Assembly: GCA_003021105.1 (NCBI GenBank)
Contig: PXRG01000010.1
Location: 1 to 37,084 of the forward strand
Length of the DNA: 37,084 nt
Reading direction: 5' to 3'
Source of the DNA: Halobacteriales archaeon QS_1_68_17
GTDB taxonomy: Archaea > Halobacteriota > Halobacteria > Halobacteriales > Haloarculaceae
Positions 14,507 through 22,923 of this stretch are shown piece after piece; position 1 is the first letter of the stretch; each line of letters starts with the position of its first letter. The notes under the pieces are model-generated. The model did no database searches. It saw only the letters and a program-made list of their open reading frames with translations, and was not told where the DNA came from. The translations under genes were made by a program, and so were the position numbers.

Positions 14507-16099
14507 ATGACAGGCACGGGGAACGACTCCGAGGAGTCGGAGACGGACGGGACTGGCGTCGACCAGCCGACGGAGGGAGTTTCCTTCGGCTCGACTGGCG
14601 CGGGCGACAAGGCGTTGGACGGCACGGGTACGGGCCCCGACCACCCCTCGTTCGACGACGTGAGTCTCGACGACATCGACACGGACCTGAACGTCGACGA
14701 GGACCCGGACGAGGCCTCCCGGGGGCTGTTCGACGACCTCCTCAGCGGCGAGCCGATCTTCGAGAACAAGGAGGTGCTCCGCCCGTCGTACACCCCGCAC
14801 AAACTCCCCCACCGCGAGGAGCAGATCAACAACATGGCGACGATCCTCGTGACGGCGCTCCGCGGTGACACCCCGTCGAACATCCTCATCTACGGGAAGA
14901 CGGGGACGGGCAAGACTGCCAGCGCGAAGTTCGTCAGCGAGGAACTGGAGACGACCTCACAGAAGTACGAGGTCCCCTGCGAGGTCGAGTACATAAACTG
15001 CGAGGTCACGGACACGCAGTATCGGGTCCTCGCGCAACTGGCGAACAAGTTCGTCGAGAAAAACGAGGCCGCGATCGAGGCGGACCTCGCGGACCTCCGG
15101 TCGCTCCGGGACCGCGCGGCCGAGGACCCGTCGGCCCTGTCGGGGACGGAGTTCGACACGGTCGCGGACATCGAGGCGCGGATCGACGAACTGGCGTCGG
15201 ACTTGGACGAGTTCGAGCAGGTCCCGATGACCGGCTGGCCGACCGACCGGGTCTACAACACGTTCTTCGACGCCGTCGACTACCGCGAGCGCGTGGTCGT
15301 CATCATGCTCGACGAGATCGACAAGCTCGTCGAGAAGAGCGGCGACGACACCCTCTACAACCTCTCGCGGATGAACTCCGAACTGGAGCGGTCGCGGGTC
15401 TCGATCATGGGCATCTCGAACGACCTGAAGTTCACCGACTTCCTGGACCCCCGGGTCAAGTCCAGTCTCGGCGAGGAGGAGATCGTCTTCCCGCCCTACG
15501 ACGCCAACCAGCTCCGGGACATCCTCCGGCACCGCGCGGAGGTCGCCTTCGAGGAGGGGGCCCTTTCGGACGACGTGATCCCGCTGTGTGCGGCCTTCGC
15601 CGCACAGGAACACGGCGACGCCCGGCGGGCGCTCGATTTGCTCCGAACCGCGGGGGAACTCGCCGAACGGGACCAGACCGAGCGCGTCGAGGAGGACCAC
15701 GTCAGGCACGCCCAGGAGAAGATCGAACTCGACCGGGTCGTCGAGGTCGTCCGGACGCTCCCGACCCAGTCGAAACTCGTCCTCTATGCGATCATCCTCC
15801 TGGAGAAAAACGGCGTCCACAACATCAACACCGGCGAGGTGTACAACATCTACAAGCGGCTCTGTGGCGAGATCGACGCCGACGTGCTCACCCAGCGCCG
15901 GGTGACCGACCTCATCAGCGAACTCGACATGCTCGGGATCGTCAACGCCGTCGTCGTCTCGAAGGGCCGCTACGGCCGCACCAAGGAGATCAGCCTCTCG
16001 GTCCCCGTCGAGGAGACCGAGGCCGTGTTGCTGTCGGACTCCCGGCTCGGCGACATCGGGGACGTCCAGCCGTTCGTCCAGGCGCGGTTCGACAACTAG
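14507..16099 (+). CDS. orc1: Origin-binding initiator Orc1/Cdc6
   Basis: The 530-aa initiator binds ORBs and loads the MCM helicase. A disordered, acidic N-terminal tail (about 1-75) precedes the AAA+ domain. Walker A is GKTGTGKT (130-137), Walker B VVIMLDEID (264-272), and a sensor-1-like segment is SIMGISNDLKF. The arginine-rich lid region includes FPPYDANQLRDILRHR and GDARRALDLLRTAGELAE. A C-terminal winged helix follows (VVEVVRTLPTQSKLVLYAIIL...TQRRVTDLISELDMLGIV). A charged helical insertion (about 190-235) lies between the Walker motifs, as in haloarchaeal origin-1 paralogues. The start is the first ATG after the ORB-like box. Its stop shares a CTAG with the convergent sec11 stop. The adjacent matching ORBs mark it as the cognate initiator. 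Confidence 0.95.
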   Translation: MTGTGNDSEESETDGTGVDQPTEGVSFGSTGAGDKALDGTGTGPDHPSFDDVSLDDIDTDLNVDEDPDEASRGLFDDLLSGEPIFENKEVLRPSYTPHKLPHREEQINNMATILVTALRGDTPSNILIYGKTGTGKTASAKFVSEELETTSQKYEVPCEVEYINCEVTDTQYRVLAQLANKFVEKNEAAIEADLADLRSLRDRAAEDPSALSGTEFDTVADIEARIDELASDLDEFEQVPMTGWPTDRVYNTFFDAVDYRERVVVIMLDEIDKLVEKSGDDTLYNLSRMNSELERSRVSIMGISNDLKFTDFLDPRVKSSLGEEEIVFPPYDANQLRDILRHRAEVAFEEGALSDDVIPLCAAFAAQEHGDARRALDLLRTAGELAERDQTERVEEDHVRHAQEKIELDRVVEVVRTLPTQSKLVLYAIILLEKNGVHNINTGEVYNIYKRLCGEIDADVLTQRRVTDLISELDMLGIVNAVVVSKGRYGRTKEISLSVPVEETEAVLLSDSRLGDIGDVQPFVQARFDN

Positions 16100-17007
16100 G
16101 TCGCGGCCGCACTGCCGGCCACCGTCGCGTTACTGTCGCTCACCGTCGAGTTGTTACCCTCGCCCACCGTCGCGTTGTGACCCGGTGTCGTAGTCGCGGC
16201 GTCCCCCGTTTCGGTTGCCGACGCGCCGGGAGCGGTCGGGTCGACGATGGCGCCGGTTCCGGCCGTCGCGTCGGCTGTCGAACCGACGACGGTCACATCG
16301 GCTGCCGGTTCGACTGGCGTCGCGCCGGCGGCCCCGATCCCGCCGGACCCGAGGCGGACCCACCCGAGCGCGGGGATGCGGAACTCGGCGGTACCGATGA
16401 TCCACGCCGGCCTGACGGGTTCGCTCAGCCCCGCCACCTGGTCGTATCGGTCGTTGAACCGCGAGTCGCCGAGCGTGACGAATCCCCCGTGCGGGGCGGG
16501 GCAGTTGCGGAGTTGCTCGCAGTTTTCCGCGTCGCCGACGTAGGTTCCCTCGGCCTTGTCGTACCAGTTCTCGCTCTCGTTGACCCAGAACATCGCCCGG
16601 TGGATGATCGGGGTCGCCCCTCGGCTCCCGTCGGGTCGGTAGATGATCACGTCCCCCGCCCGGTGGAACTTGGTGTGACTCGTGACTGCCCCCGTCTCCG
16701 CGGTAACCACGCCGCTGTGGTGGCCCTCGCCGGGGAACCGTTGTTCCTCCATGACGAACACGAGGTCGCCTTTCTGGATGTTCGGCGTCATGCTGTGGCT
16801 CTCGATGGCCACGAGCGGGGGCCAGACCCCGCTGACGGCAAACAGCAGGACGCCGACCGCCAGCACCGCGAGCGCACTGGTCACGAAGTCCTGCAGGAAG
16901 GCGACGACCCCGTCCGAGACGCCCGAGCCGTCGCCCGACCGGTCGGGCGGTCCCCGGTCGTGGTCGTGGTCGTGGTCGGGGTCACGATTCTCGCCGCGCT
17001 CTCTCAT
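16096..17007 (-). CDS. sec11: Signal peptidase I (Sec11 type)
   Basis: The 303-aa membrane serine protease removes Sec signal peptides at the outer face of the membrane. The N-terminal tail is hydrophilic and Asp/His-rich (1-30). One transmembrane segment (about 38-60, FLQDFVTSALAVLAVGVLLF) is followed by the catalytic serine in ESHSMTPNIQKGD (about 69-81). The general-base region is GDVIIYRPDG...PIIHRAMF, where archaeal Sec11 uses His instead of Lys, and the conserved GDSRFNDRYDQ follows. The C-terminal 90 residues are Ala/Thr/Gly-rich with several N-glycosylation sequons (NNST, NAT), consistent with an exposed tail. The start at ATG 17007 follows a TATA-like GTTCAAAC (about 17035). It is convergent with orc1; the two stop codons share CTAG (16096-16099). 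Confidence 0.92.
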   Translation of the reverse strand: MRERGENRDPDHDHDHDRGPPDRSGDGSGVSDGVVAFLQDFVTSALAVLAVGVLLFAVSGVWPPLVAIESHSMTPNIQKGDLVFVMEEQRFPGEGHHSGVVTAETGAVTSHTKFHRAGDVIIYRPDGSRGATPIIHRAMFWVNESENWYDKAEGTYVGDAENCEQLRNCPAPHGGFVTLGDSRFNDRYDQVAGLSEPVRPAWIIGTAEFRIPALGWVRLGSGGIGAAGATPVEPAADVTVVGSTADATAGTGAIVDPTAPGASATETGDAATTTPGHNATVGEGNNSTVSDSNATVAGSAAAT

Positions 17008-17084
17008 CGTCCTTTCTTGCGCTGGTCGGTGTTTGAACCTTCGGATACGGGGACCGCTCCCCGCTCGGTCATCCGGTCGTCGTT

Positions 17085-18269
17085 TCAGAACGTCTCCTGG
17101 ATGATCTCTAGGGCTTCCTCGCCGTCGTCGTAGTCGACGAACACCGAGACGGAGGTGGCGCTGGTGATCACGTCGTACAGCCGGACGTGTTGCTCGGCCA
17201 GCGGCGCGAGGATCCGCTGGACGCTGCCCGGTTCGTTCGGGAGTTCGCCCCCGGTGACCCGGAGGACCGCGATGTCCTCCTCGACGGTGACCGACGAGAG
17301 CGTCGAGGAGTCGATCACGCCCTCGTGGAGGATCGCCTCGGCCGTCTCCGCGAGTTCCTCGTCGACGTAGAAGGTAATCGAGTCCAGTCCGCTGGAGACG
17401 GCCTCGATGTTGATCCCGTCCGTCGCGAGCGCCGAGGACAGTTCCGCGAGGATGCCCGGACTGTTCCGGATAGCCCGGCCGGCGACGGTCAAGCAGGCCA
17501 GTCTGTCCTCCTGGAGGTCGATCAACCGCTCGAACTCGCCGGTGATCGTCGTCCCGCCGGTCAGGAGGTCCCCGTGCTGGTAGTGGATCACACGCACGTC
17601 GAGCGCGTCGCTCTTGTAGGACAGCGCCGACGGCGCGACGACCTCCGCGCCGCGAAACGAGAGGTTCCTGAGTTCGTCGACAGTGATCTCGCCCACGTTG
17701 CGCGCGCCCTCGACGACCCGGGGGTCGCCGGTCATCACGCCCTCCACGTCGGTGACGATAACCACCTCGTCCGCGTCCATGTACTTCCCGAGCATGACGG
17801 CGGTCGTGTCGCTGCCGCCCCGCCCGAGCGTGGTGACGTTGCCGTCGTGGTCCTCGGCGAGGAAGCCGGTGAGGACGGGGACGATCCCCTCGCGGGACAT
17901 CCGCTCGGCGATGGCCCGCGCCAGCCGTCGGGTCTCCTCGACGTCGACCTCGCCGTACTCGTTGGTGATGATCGGCCATCTCTCCCTGCCGGGTTCGAAG
18001 AAGGCGGCGTCGATGCCCCGGGCGGCGAGTGCCGCCTTGAGCATCCTGACGCTCGTCCGCTCGCCCATGCTGACGATCTCGGCGCGGTCGGCCTCCTCGG
18101 TGTCGAACTGGATCTCGTCGAGCAGTTCGTCGGTCGTGTTGCCCATCGCACTGGCGACGACGGCTACCTCGTGGCCCTGCCTGACCGCCGCGGCGATGGA
18201 GTCGGCAGCGCGGTTGACCCGGTCCCCGTTGCCCAGGCTGGTCCCGCCGAACTTCGCAACTACGCGCAC
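17085..18269 (-). CDS. lysC: Aspartate kinase
   Basis: The 394-aa enzyme phosphorylates aspartate, the first step to threonine, methionine and lysine. The kinase domain begins MRVVAKFGGTSLG, the substrate loop TLGRGGSDTTAVMLGKY is intact, and the segment FRGAEVVAPSAL is typical. Two C-terminal ACT domains (about 255-394: LACLTVAGRAIRNSPGILAEL and IAVLRVTGGELPNEPGSVQR) are the usual sites of amino-acid feedback control. I chose the GTG at 18269 because the family N-terminus starts exactly there; the ATG at 18347 would add 26 unrelated residues. An AT-rich AATTATTC near 18330-18338 may be the promoter. The gene is intact. Confidence 0.92.
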   Translation of the reverse strand: MRVVAKFGGTSLGNGDRVNRAADSIAAAVRQGHEVAVVASAMGNTTDELLDEIQFDTEEADRAEIVSMGERTSVRMLKAALAARGIDAAFFEPGRERWPIITNEYGEVDVEETRRLARAIAERMSREGIVPVLTGFLAEDHDGNVTTLGRGGSDTTAVMLGKYMDADEVVIVTDVEGVMTGDPRVVEGARNVGEITVDELRNLSFRGAEVVAPSALSYKSDALDVRVIHYQHGDLLTGGTTITGEFERLIDLQEDRLACLTVAGRAIRNSPGILAELSSALATDGINIEAVSSGLDSITFYVDEELAETAEAILHEGVIDSSTLSSVTVEEDIAVLRVTGGELPNEPGSVQRILAPLAEQHVRLYDVITSATSVSVFVDYDDGEEALEIIQETF

Positions 18270-18438
18270 CCAATCACCCCACGCTCTCGCGTGTGACGCA
18301 TACTCATGTTCCGCCAGTTGCGCACCACAATGAATAATTGCTTTCATTCGCCCGCAGGCAGGTTTCCGTCCGCGGGACGGGAGAGCGGACGCGACGGACC
18401 CGCGCTCCGTCGGCCGCCCGTTTCCCCGCCGTCGTAGC

Positions 18439-18445
18439 GGTTAAA
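18439..18445 (+). promoter_or_regulatory. TATA-like box of GNAT gene
   Basis: CGGTTAAATCC lies about 26-32 nt before the ATG at 18471, fitting a leaderless transcript. Confidence 0.5.
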
Positions 18446-18470
18446 TCCCGCGCGACCAAACCCCGGACGC

Positions 18471-18851
18471 ATGCACATTCGGGAGGCCGTCGAGGCCGAC
18501 GCGGGCCGGCTGTCGGAACTGACCGGCGCACCGACCGACGTGATGCGGAACCTCGTCCACGACAGGACCGTCCGGGTCGCCGAAACCGACGGCGAGATCA
18601 CCGGGTTCGTCAGCTTCGACGCCCGCGATCAGACCGTCCACGTCACCCAGATCGAGGGATCGCCGGCGATCTGTGCCCGCCTACTCGAGGAACCCAAGCG
18701 GTTCGCCGTCGGCGAGGGAATGGCCGTCGAACTGCTCGTCCCCGACCGGAAAGACGACGTTCAGGCCGCCGCCGCCGACGCCGGCTTCGACCGCGTCGGC
18801 CCCGGACCCCGGTTCGACGACACCGCGACCGTCAGGTACCGCCTCGAGTAA
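18471..18851 (+). CDS. GNAT-fold acetyltransferase-like protein
   Basis: This is a small 126-aa protein. The N-terminus MHIREAVEADAGRLSELTG has the classic GNAT beta1-alpha1 start, VRVAETDGEITGFVSFDARD forms the beta2-beta4 meander, and a C-terminal strand VRYRLE closes the fold. The acetyl-CoA P-loop (usually Q/RxxGxG/A) is weak: FAVGEGMAVELLV occupies that position. It is shorter than typical acetyltransferases, so substrate and even enzymatic activity are uncertain. It is convergent with polC; 73 bp separate them. Confidence 0.7.
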   Translation: MHIREAVEADAGRLSELTGAPTDVMRNLVHDRTVRVAETDGEITGFVSFDARDQTVHVTQIEGSPAICARLLEEPKRFAVGEGMAVELLVPDRKDDVQAAAADAGFDRVGPGPRFDDTATVRYRLE

Positions 18852-18924
18852 CGGCCCGCCAGTGGCAGTCCCCTCCGGCGAGATTCTCCGGGCGCTCGGA
18901 CCCCGGCCACCGCCCCGTCTCCCG

Positions 18925-21900
18925 TCACATGAAGTCGGCGATGCCGCTCTGTTTGTTCGTGTCGTCCTCGAAGATGCTCTCGAGGCTCCGTTCGAGGATT
19001 TCGAGCCGCTGTTTCGTGTACTCCCGGCACCCGAACTCCTCGGCGACCTCGGTGGCGGTCTGCATGTACTTGTTCACTGACCCCTGGTGGACGGTCAGGT
19101 TCACGTTCCCGCCACACTCCCGGCACTCGCCCGTGAGGGGCATCCGCCGGTACTTCTCCCCGCAGTCGAGACACCGGGTCTCCTGGCGGGAGAACGCCCG
19201 CAGGTTCCCGATCAGGTCCGGCAGGAAGTGGTACTCGATGATCCGCTCGGCGACGTCGGTCTCGTCGACCGCCCGGAGCTTCCGGGCCAGTTCGAGCTGG
19301 GCGTCCATCTTCTCCTCCATCGATCCCCGCGTCTTGTAGGCCGAGAGGTCCGGCCCCAGCGCGATGTCGCCGGTGTCGTGGGTGTGCCCGAACCCGGTGT
19401 ACTCCCGGTCGGTCCCCACGTTCTCCTCGGCGATCGTGATCCCGACCGCTTCCGGGTCCGCCAGCTCCCGCGTCGCCTCGTAGAACTCCCGGGGGTACTC
19501 CCGGACCACGTCGACGTTGTGGGCCTCGTCGTCGATCTCCGACGGGTCGATCCGCGAGGACATCACCAGCGGCGCGTCCATCGAACCCCCTCTCATATCA
19601 GGTAAATAATGTTTACTAAAATTCAATAAACCGTCCAGCAATAGCATCACGCAATCCTCGTCACCGTCGCAATTACGCCTTTTCGCGGCGTGAAAGTACG
19701 GATGCGCGTATCCGACTGCTGCTGACGTAAATCCGACAATTCTCGCAACTGTCGCGGAGCTGGTGTGTGGTGCCATCCCGAAGACGAGTTCGCCCACGAG
19801 GTCCTCGCGGTCGTCGAGTTCGTAGAACGGGTCCAGCCCGTAGTACGACTCCAGGAGGTCGTCGACGAAGGCGGCGGTCTTGAGCATGTGTTCCGCGGCA
19901 CCGTCCGAGAGAACCACGTCCTGGACTCCGAGTTCGACCAGTTGGTCGTCGTGCCGGAGGGGGTCGCCGTGGACGTCCTCGCGGTAGCCCAGTTGCCGGA
20001 ACTGGTCTGCGGTCACGTCGAGTTCGGCGGGCCGGACCGCCGTCACCGGGAGGTCGGTCATGTCGTACCGGACGGTCCCGTCCTTGAACGCGGAGACGCC
20101 GTGTTTCGCCCGGAGGACGCCCTTCTCGATCGGTTCGGGCGTCTTTTCCGCCGAGGACAGCCCCTTGACTCCCTTGAGTACGTCGAAGGCGTTCTCGCGG
20201 ACGCCGACGGCGGCCAGCGCCTCGCGGAAGGCGTCGTGGACGTCGACCGACCGGGTCTCGACCGGCGAGGCGGCCGACTCGCAGCGGTGACACTCCGCCC
20301 GGCCCGAGGGGCCGGGTTCGACCTCGATCTCGCAGTCCGGGCAGACGTAGACGGGGTCGGTCACGCCGCCACACTCCGGACAGCGCGCCCAGAAGTCCCG
20401 GTGGCCGCAGTCGACACACTCCCGGCGGCCGACCCCGACGGTCACTTCGCCCGGCGTGTCGTCCATCCCGTCGGCGTGGGTCGCGGCCTCGGCCACGCTC
20501 CGCTGTGGGCCGCCCGCCTCGCCGACGGGAAAGAGGGTGTGGACCGCGGGAGAGAGTTCCCGGCTCTCGGACTTCTCGGGACGGCCCATCCGGCAGCCGA
20601 CCCGCGTGGGTGCTCGCTCCCGGACCCGGAGGGGCGCGACCGCCTCGACCGCCCGGACCGCGTTCTCGCCGCCGCCGTAGTCGCGGGCCGCCGCCGGCAG
20701 CGTCTCCCAGGTCTTCGTCAGCGACTCGTCGACGCCCAGCGACAGCGCGAGCGGCCGCCACTCCGGGACCGTGATCGTCTCCTCGTGCTGGGTGTGTTCG
20801 ACCAGCAGCGCCTCCAGGGTCTCGCGGACGACCGGCGTCCGGTCGACCACCAGGTCGCCGGCCGCTCCGCCGCGGTCGCCGCCGACTCCGGCCGACTGCT
20901 CGCTGGCCCCGTCGGTCTCGACGACCCGCCCGCCGGCGACGGCGTCCGCCAGCGCCTCGAACTGCTCGACGCTCACGTCGTGCCAGAGGTAGGTGTACGC
21001 CGGGTGGAGCGGCGCGTCGTACTCGGTGGCCCACTCGACGGCCTCCGCGGGCGTGGGGTCCGCGAGGTCGACCCGGACGGAGTCGGCCATCGCCTGGACG
21101 TTCGCGTCGGTGGCCTCGAACTCCTGGATCCACCAGTCGTAGGTGTACGAAGCCGGCGCGAGCGGGGGGTTGTTCTCGACGAACTCCCCGTAGTTGACCA
21201 GATACTCCCCGAGGTCGAGGATCTTCTCGACCCCGTTGCGCACTTCGAGGGCCTCGGCCGGGTCGTCGATCCGGCGGACGTCGCCGTTCGCCAGGCGCAC
21301 CGTCGGCCCCTCGATGGTGTCGACGGGGACGACACCGGCCGCCTTCCCCGGGCGCTCGGTCTTGATCTGGGTGCCCGTCGCCAGGAAGTCGTCGACCAGG
21401 CGCATCGTCGCCGGGTGGACCCCCGCCGTCGCAAAGCCGTGGTTGCGCGCCCGCCCATACCGCAACCGGAACCCGCCGGCCTCGCTCGGGTGGCCGAACA
21501 CCGGCCGGCCGGCGATCAGGTCCCGGAGGTACTTCTTGCCGGAGTCGACCCGCGGCGGCCCGGACCGGCTCCCGTCCCCGTTCCCGTTATCGCTCCCGTT
21601 TCCGTTTCCGTCCCCGTCGGGGTCCGCCGCGGCGTCTCCGTCCGCGTTGCCGTCTTCGGCACCCCCGACCGTGGCCTCGCCGGCGTCCCCGTCGGCGTCG
21701 GCGTCACCGCCGTCCGTGCCGACGGTGCCGTCGATGAGGTCCTGGAGCCAGGGCCAGTCGACCTCGTCCAAGTTCCGGGTGTACCGCTGGATCTTGGGGG
21801 CCTTGAGCGCGATACCCTCCGCGAGCACCAGGCACATCCCCCCGCGGGCGCTGTTGGTGTCGATCCGTTCGAGGTCCCGGAACCCCGACACCTCCTCGTC

Positions 21901-22557
21901 GCTGGTGGCCTCCCCGCCGAGCATGATCGGCGTGTGCTCGGTGATGAATTTCGTCTCGGCGTCCTTCGGGGTGTACTGGAGGCCGGTGTCCTTGTCGTAG
22001 AGGGCGACCTCCTCGGCGTAGCGTTCGACCTCCTCGTCGCGCGGTTTGAACTCGTCGACGTCCAGCAGGGTGCGGGCGTAGTCCGCGACCAGCACCGACA
22101 GCGCCTGGGCGGTCCCGCCGGCCGACCGGATCGGGCCGGCGTAGGCGACGCTGACGAACCGCGTCCCGTCGTCGTTCTCGCGGATCTCGACCCGGTCGAT
22201 CCCCTCGATGGGCGCGGCGACGACCCCCTCGGTGAGCAAGGCGACGGCCGTCCGGACCGCCCCCTCTATCTTCCCGGCGTCGGTCTCGTAGTCGCCGACG
22301 GTCCCCGCCACGAAGTCCTCGACGAGCGCGAGTGCGGCCTCCTCCCGGGACATCCCCCCTTCGAGGTCCCGGACGCGCTCCGCGACCCCCTCGATCCCGA
22401 GGATGTTCTCGACCCGGTCGGCCATGTCCCGGGCGACGGGAATCTCGACGTCGGCCGCGGGGTCGCCGCCCCGCTCCCGGGCCCGCCTGGCCACGTCGAA
22501 GGCGTCGTCGAGGCGGGTCTCCAGGCGCTCGAAGTAGCGCTCGTCCTCCGGTCTCAT
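18925..22557 (-). CDS. polC: DNA polymerase D large (catalytic) subunit DP2
   Basis: The 1210-aa catalytic subunit of the archaeal replicative polymerase D works with the DP1 exonuclease. The conserved N-terminal region (DERYFERLETRL..., VAYAGPIRSAGGTAQALSVL) is followed by a haloarchaeal Asp/Gly/Asn-rich insertion (about 280-344), zinc knuckles (CVDCGHRDFWARCPECG; CPDCEIEVE...CHRC) and the double-psi beta-barrel active site. The latter is AAKRRNCDGDED, with N962, D964 and D966 matching Asn954, Asp956 and Asp958 of Pyrococcus abyssi DP2. A C-terminal zinc ribbon is CLDCG...CRECGG. No intein interrupts it, although RRN/CDGDED is a classical archaeal Pol-II intein site. Codons around that site are strikingly AT-rich (separate entry). 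Its ATG overlaps the stop of the small upstream gene. Confidence 0.96.
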   Translation of the reverse strand: MRPEDERYFERLETRLDDAFDVARRARERGGDPAADVEIPVARDMADRVENILGIEGVAERVRDLEGGMSREEAALALVEDFVAGTVGDYETDAGKIEGAVRTAVALLTEGVVAAPIEGIDRVEIRENDDGTRFVSVAYAGPIRSAGGTAQALSVLVADYARTLLDVDEFKPRDEEVERYAEEVALYDKDTGLQYTPKDAETKFITEHTPIMLGGEATSDEEVSGFRDLERIDTNSARGGMCLVLAEGIALKAPKIQRYTRNLDEVDWPWLQDLIDGTVGTDGGDADADGDAGEATVGGAEDGNADGDAAADPDGDGNGNGSDNGNGDGSRSGPPRVDSGKKYLRDLIAGRPVFGHPSEAGGFRLRYGRARNHGFATAGVHPATMRLVDDFLATGTQIKTERPGKAAGVVPVDTIEGPTVRLANGDVRRIDDPAEALEVRNGVEKILDLGEYLVNYGEFVENNPPLAPASYTYDWWIQEFEATDANVQAMADSVRVDLADPTPAEAVEWATEYDAPLHPAYTYLWHDVSVEQFEALADAVAGGRVVETDGASEQSAGVGGDRGGAAGDLVVDRTPVVRETLEALLVEHTQHEETITVPEWRPLALSLGVDESLTKTWETLPAAARDYGGGENAVRAVEAVAPLRVRERAPTRVGCRMGRPEKSESRELSPAVHTLFPVGEAGGPQRSVAEAATHADGMDDTPGEVTVGVGRRECVDCGHRDFWARCPECGGVTDPVYVCPDCEIEVEPGPSGRAECHRCESAASPVETRSVDVHDAFREALAAVGVRENAFDVLKGVKGLSSAEKTPEPIEKGVLRAKHGVSAFKDGTVRYDMTDLPVTAVRPAELDVTADQFRQLGYREDVHGDPLRHDDQLVELGVQDVVLSDGAAEHMLKTAAFVDDLLESYYGLDPFYELDDREDLVGELVFGMAPHTSSATVARIVGFTSAAVGYAHPYFHAAKRRNCDGDEDCVMLLLDGLLNFSKHYLPDMRGGSMDAPLVMSSRIDPSEIDDEAHNVDVVREYPREFYEATRELADPEAVGITIAEENVGTDREYTGFGHTHDTGDIALGPDLSAYKTRGSMEEKMDAQLELARKLRAVDETDVAERIIEYHFLPDLIGNLRAFSRQETRCLDCGEKYRRMPLTGECRECGGNVNLTVHQGSVNKYMQTATEVAEEFGCREYTKQRLEILERSLESIFEDDTNKQSGIADFM
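19585..19773 (-). other. AT-rich foreign-codon patch at polC intein site
   Basis: Within polC, codons switch abruptly from G/C-ending to A/T-ending and back. From GCA CCA near 19773 the reading includes ACA, GTT, AGA, ATT, GGA, TTT, TCA, CAT, AAA, AGG, CGT and AAT. After the active-site NC dipeptide it continues with GAT, CTA, TTA, TTG, AAT, TTT, AGT, AAA, CAT, TAT, TTA, CCT, GAT and AGA, until GGT near 19585. By hand count the 81 nt downstream of the N/C junction are about 40% GC. The protein sequence remains a good DP2 active site. The N962/C963 junction (19672/19671) is nearly in the middle: about 100 bp on one side and 87 on the other. Confidence 0.88.
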
Positions 22558-22811
22558 GTGAACGGCCGGCGATCCCGGTCGGTTTCCGGACCCCGTCGGC
22601 CCCGTTCGTCGAACTCGCGGCCGTCGCGTCGGCCCGCGGACGTCGTCTCCCCGTCGGGGTGCCCGGCGGACTGACCGGGGCCGTCGCGTTCCGCGTCCCG
22701 GCCTGTGCCGGGAACGAGGACGTCGACGACGCGCTCGCTCCGCTCGCCCCGGTCGACGCCGGGGAGGCGGGCGAGACAGTCCCCGCCGGCGTCGAGTTCG
22801 CGGTAATCCAT
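22554..22811 (-). CDS. Small protein upstream of polC, PPC-like N-terminus
   Basis: This 85-aa reading frame starts MDYRELDAGGDCLARLPG and ends with TGA overlapping the polC ATG (22554-22557), the coupling expected of a real operon partner. Third positions are overwhelmingly G/C, as in neighbouring genes. The first 16 residues resemble the start of haloarchaeal PPC-domain (DUF296) DNA-binding proteins, which from memory often sit near polC. The remainder (SERVVDVLVPGTGRDAERDG...) is Arg/Asp/Gly-rich, looks disordered and shows no PPC fold or His-metal motif. It may be a decayed or internally deleted PPC gene, or an unrelated small protein. I cannot assign a function. Confidence 0.5.
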   Translation of the reverse strand: MDYRELDAGGDCLARLPGVDRGERSERVVDVLVPGTGRDAERDGPGQSAGHPDGETTSAGRRDGREFDERGRRGPETDRDRRPFT

Positions 22812-22923
22812 ACCGGCCACATGAGGCCGACTGGAAAAAGCGTACCGGGCGGCTGCCGTCCGCGACGCCACGGGTCTCCGGTGGAGAGCCAAACCAGAAA
22901 CCGGGGGCGACCGCGACCGGAAC

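Noticed and set aside
18270-18347. Upstream ATG start for aspartate kinase
   Set aside because: The 26 extra residues are not part of the family N-terminus; the GTG at 18269 starts exactly at RVVAKFGGTSLG.
19585-19773. Intein in polymerase D
   Set aside because: I looked for intein blocks at RRN/CDGDED and elsewhere in polC; the extein sequence is continuous, so only the compositional patch remains.
21525-21720. Low-complexity Asp/Gly/Asn stretch of polC as a foreign insertion
   Set aside because: Haloarchaeal DP2 proteins commonly carry acidic insertions here, and the DNA keeps the genome's GC-rich codon use.
19765-22674. 969-codon open frame on the plus strand opposite polC
   Set aside because: Same antisense artefact: low-complexity residue content, no motifs, while the minus strand encodes all DP2 motifs.
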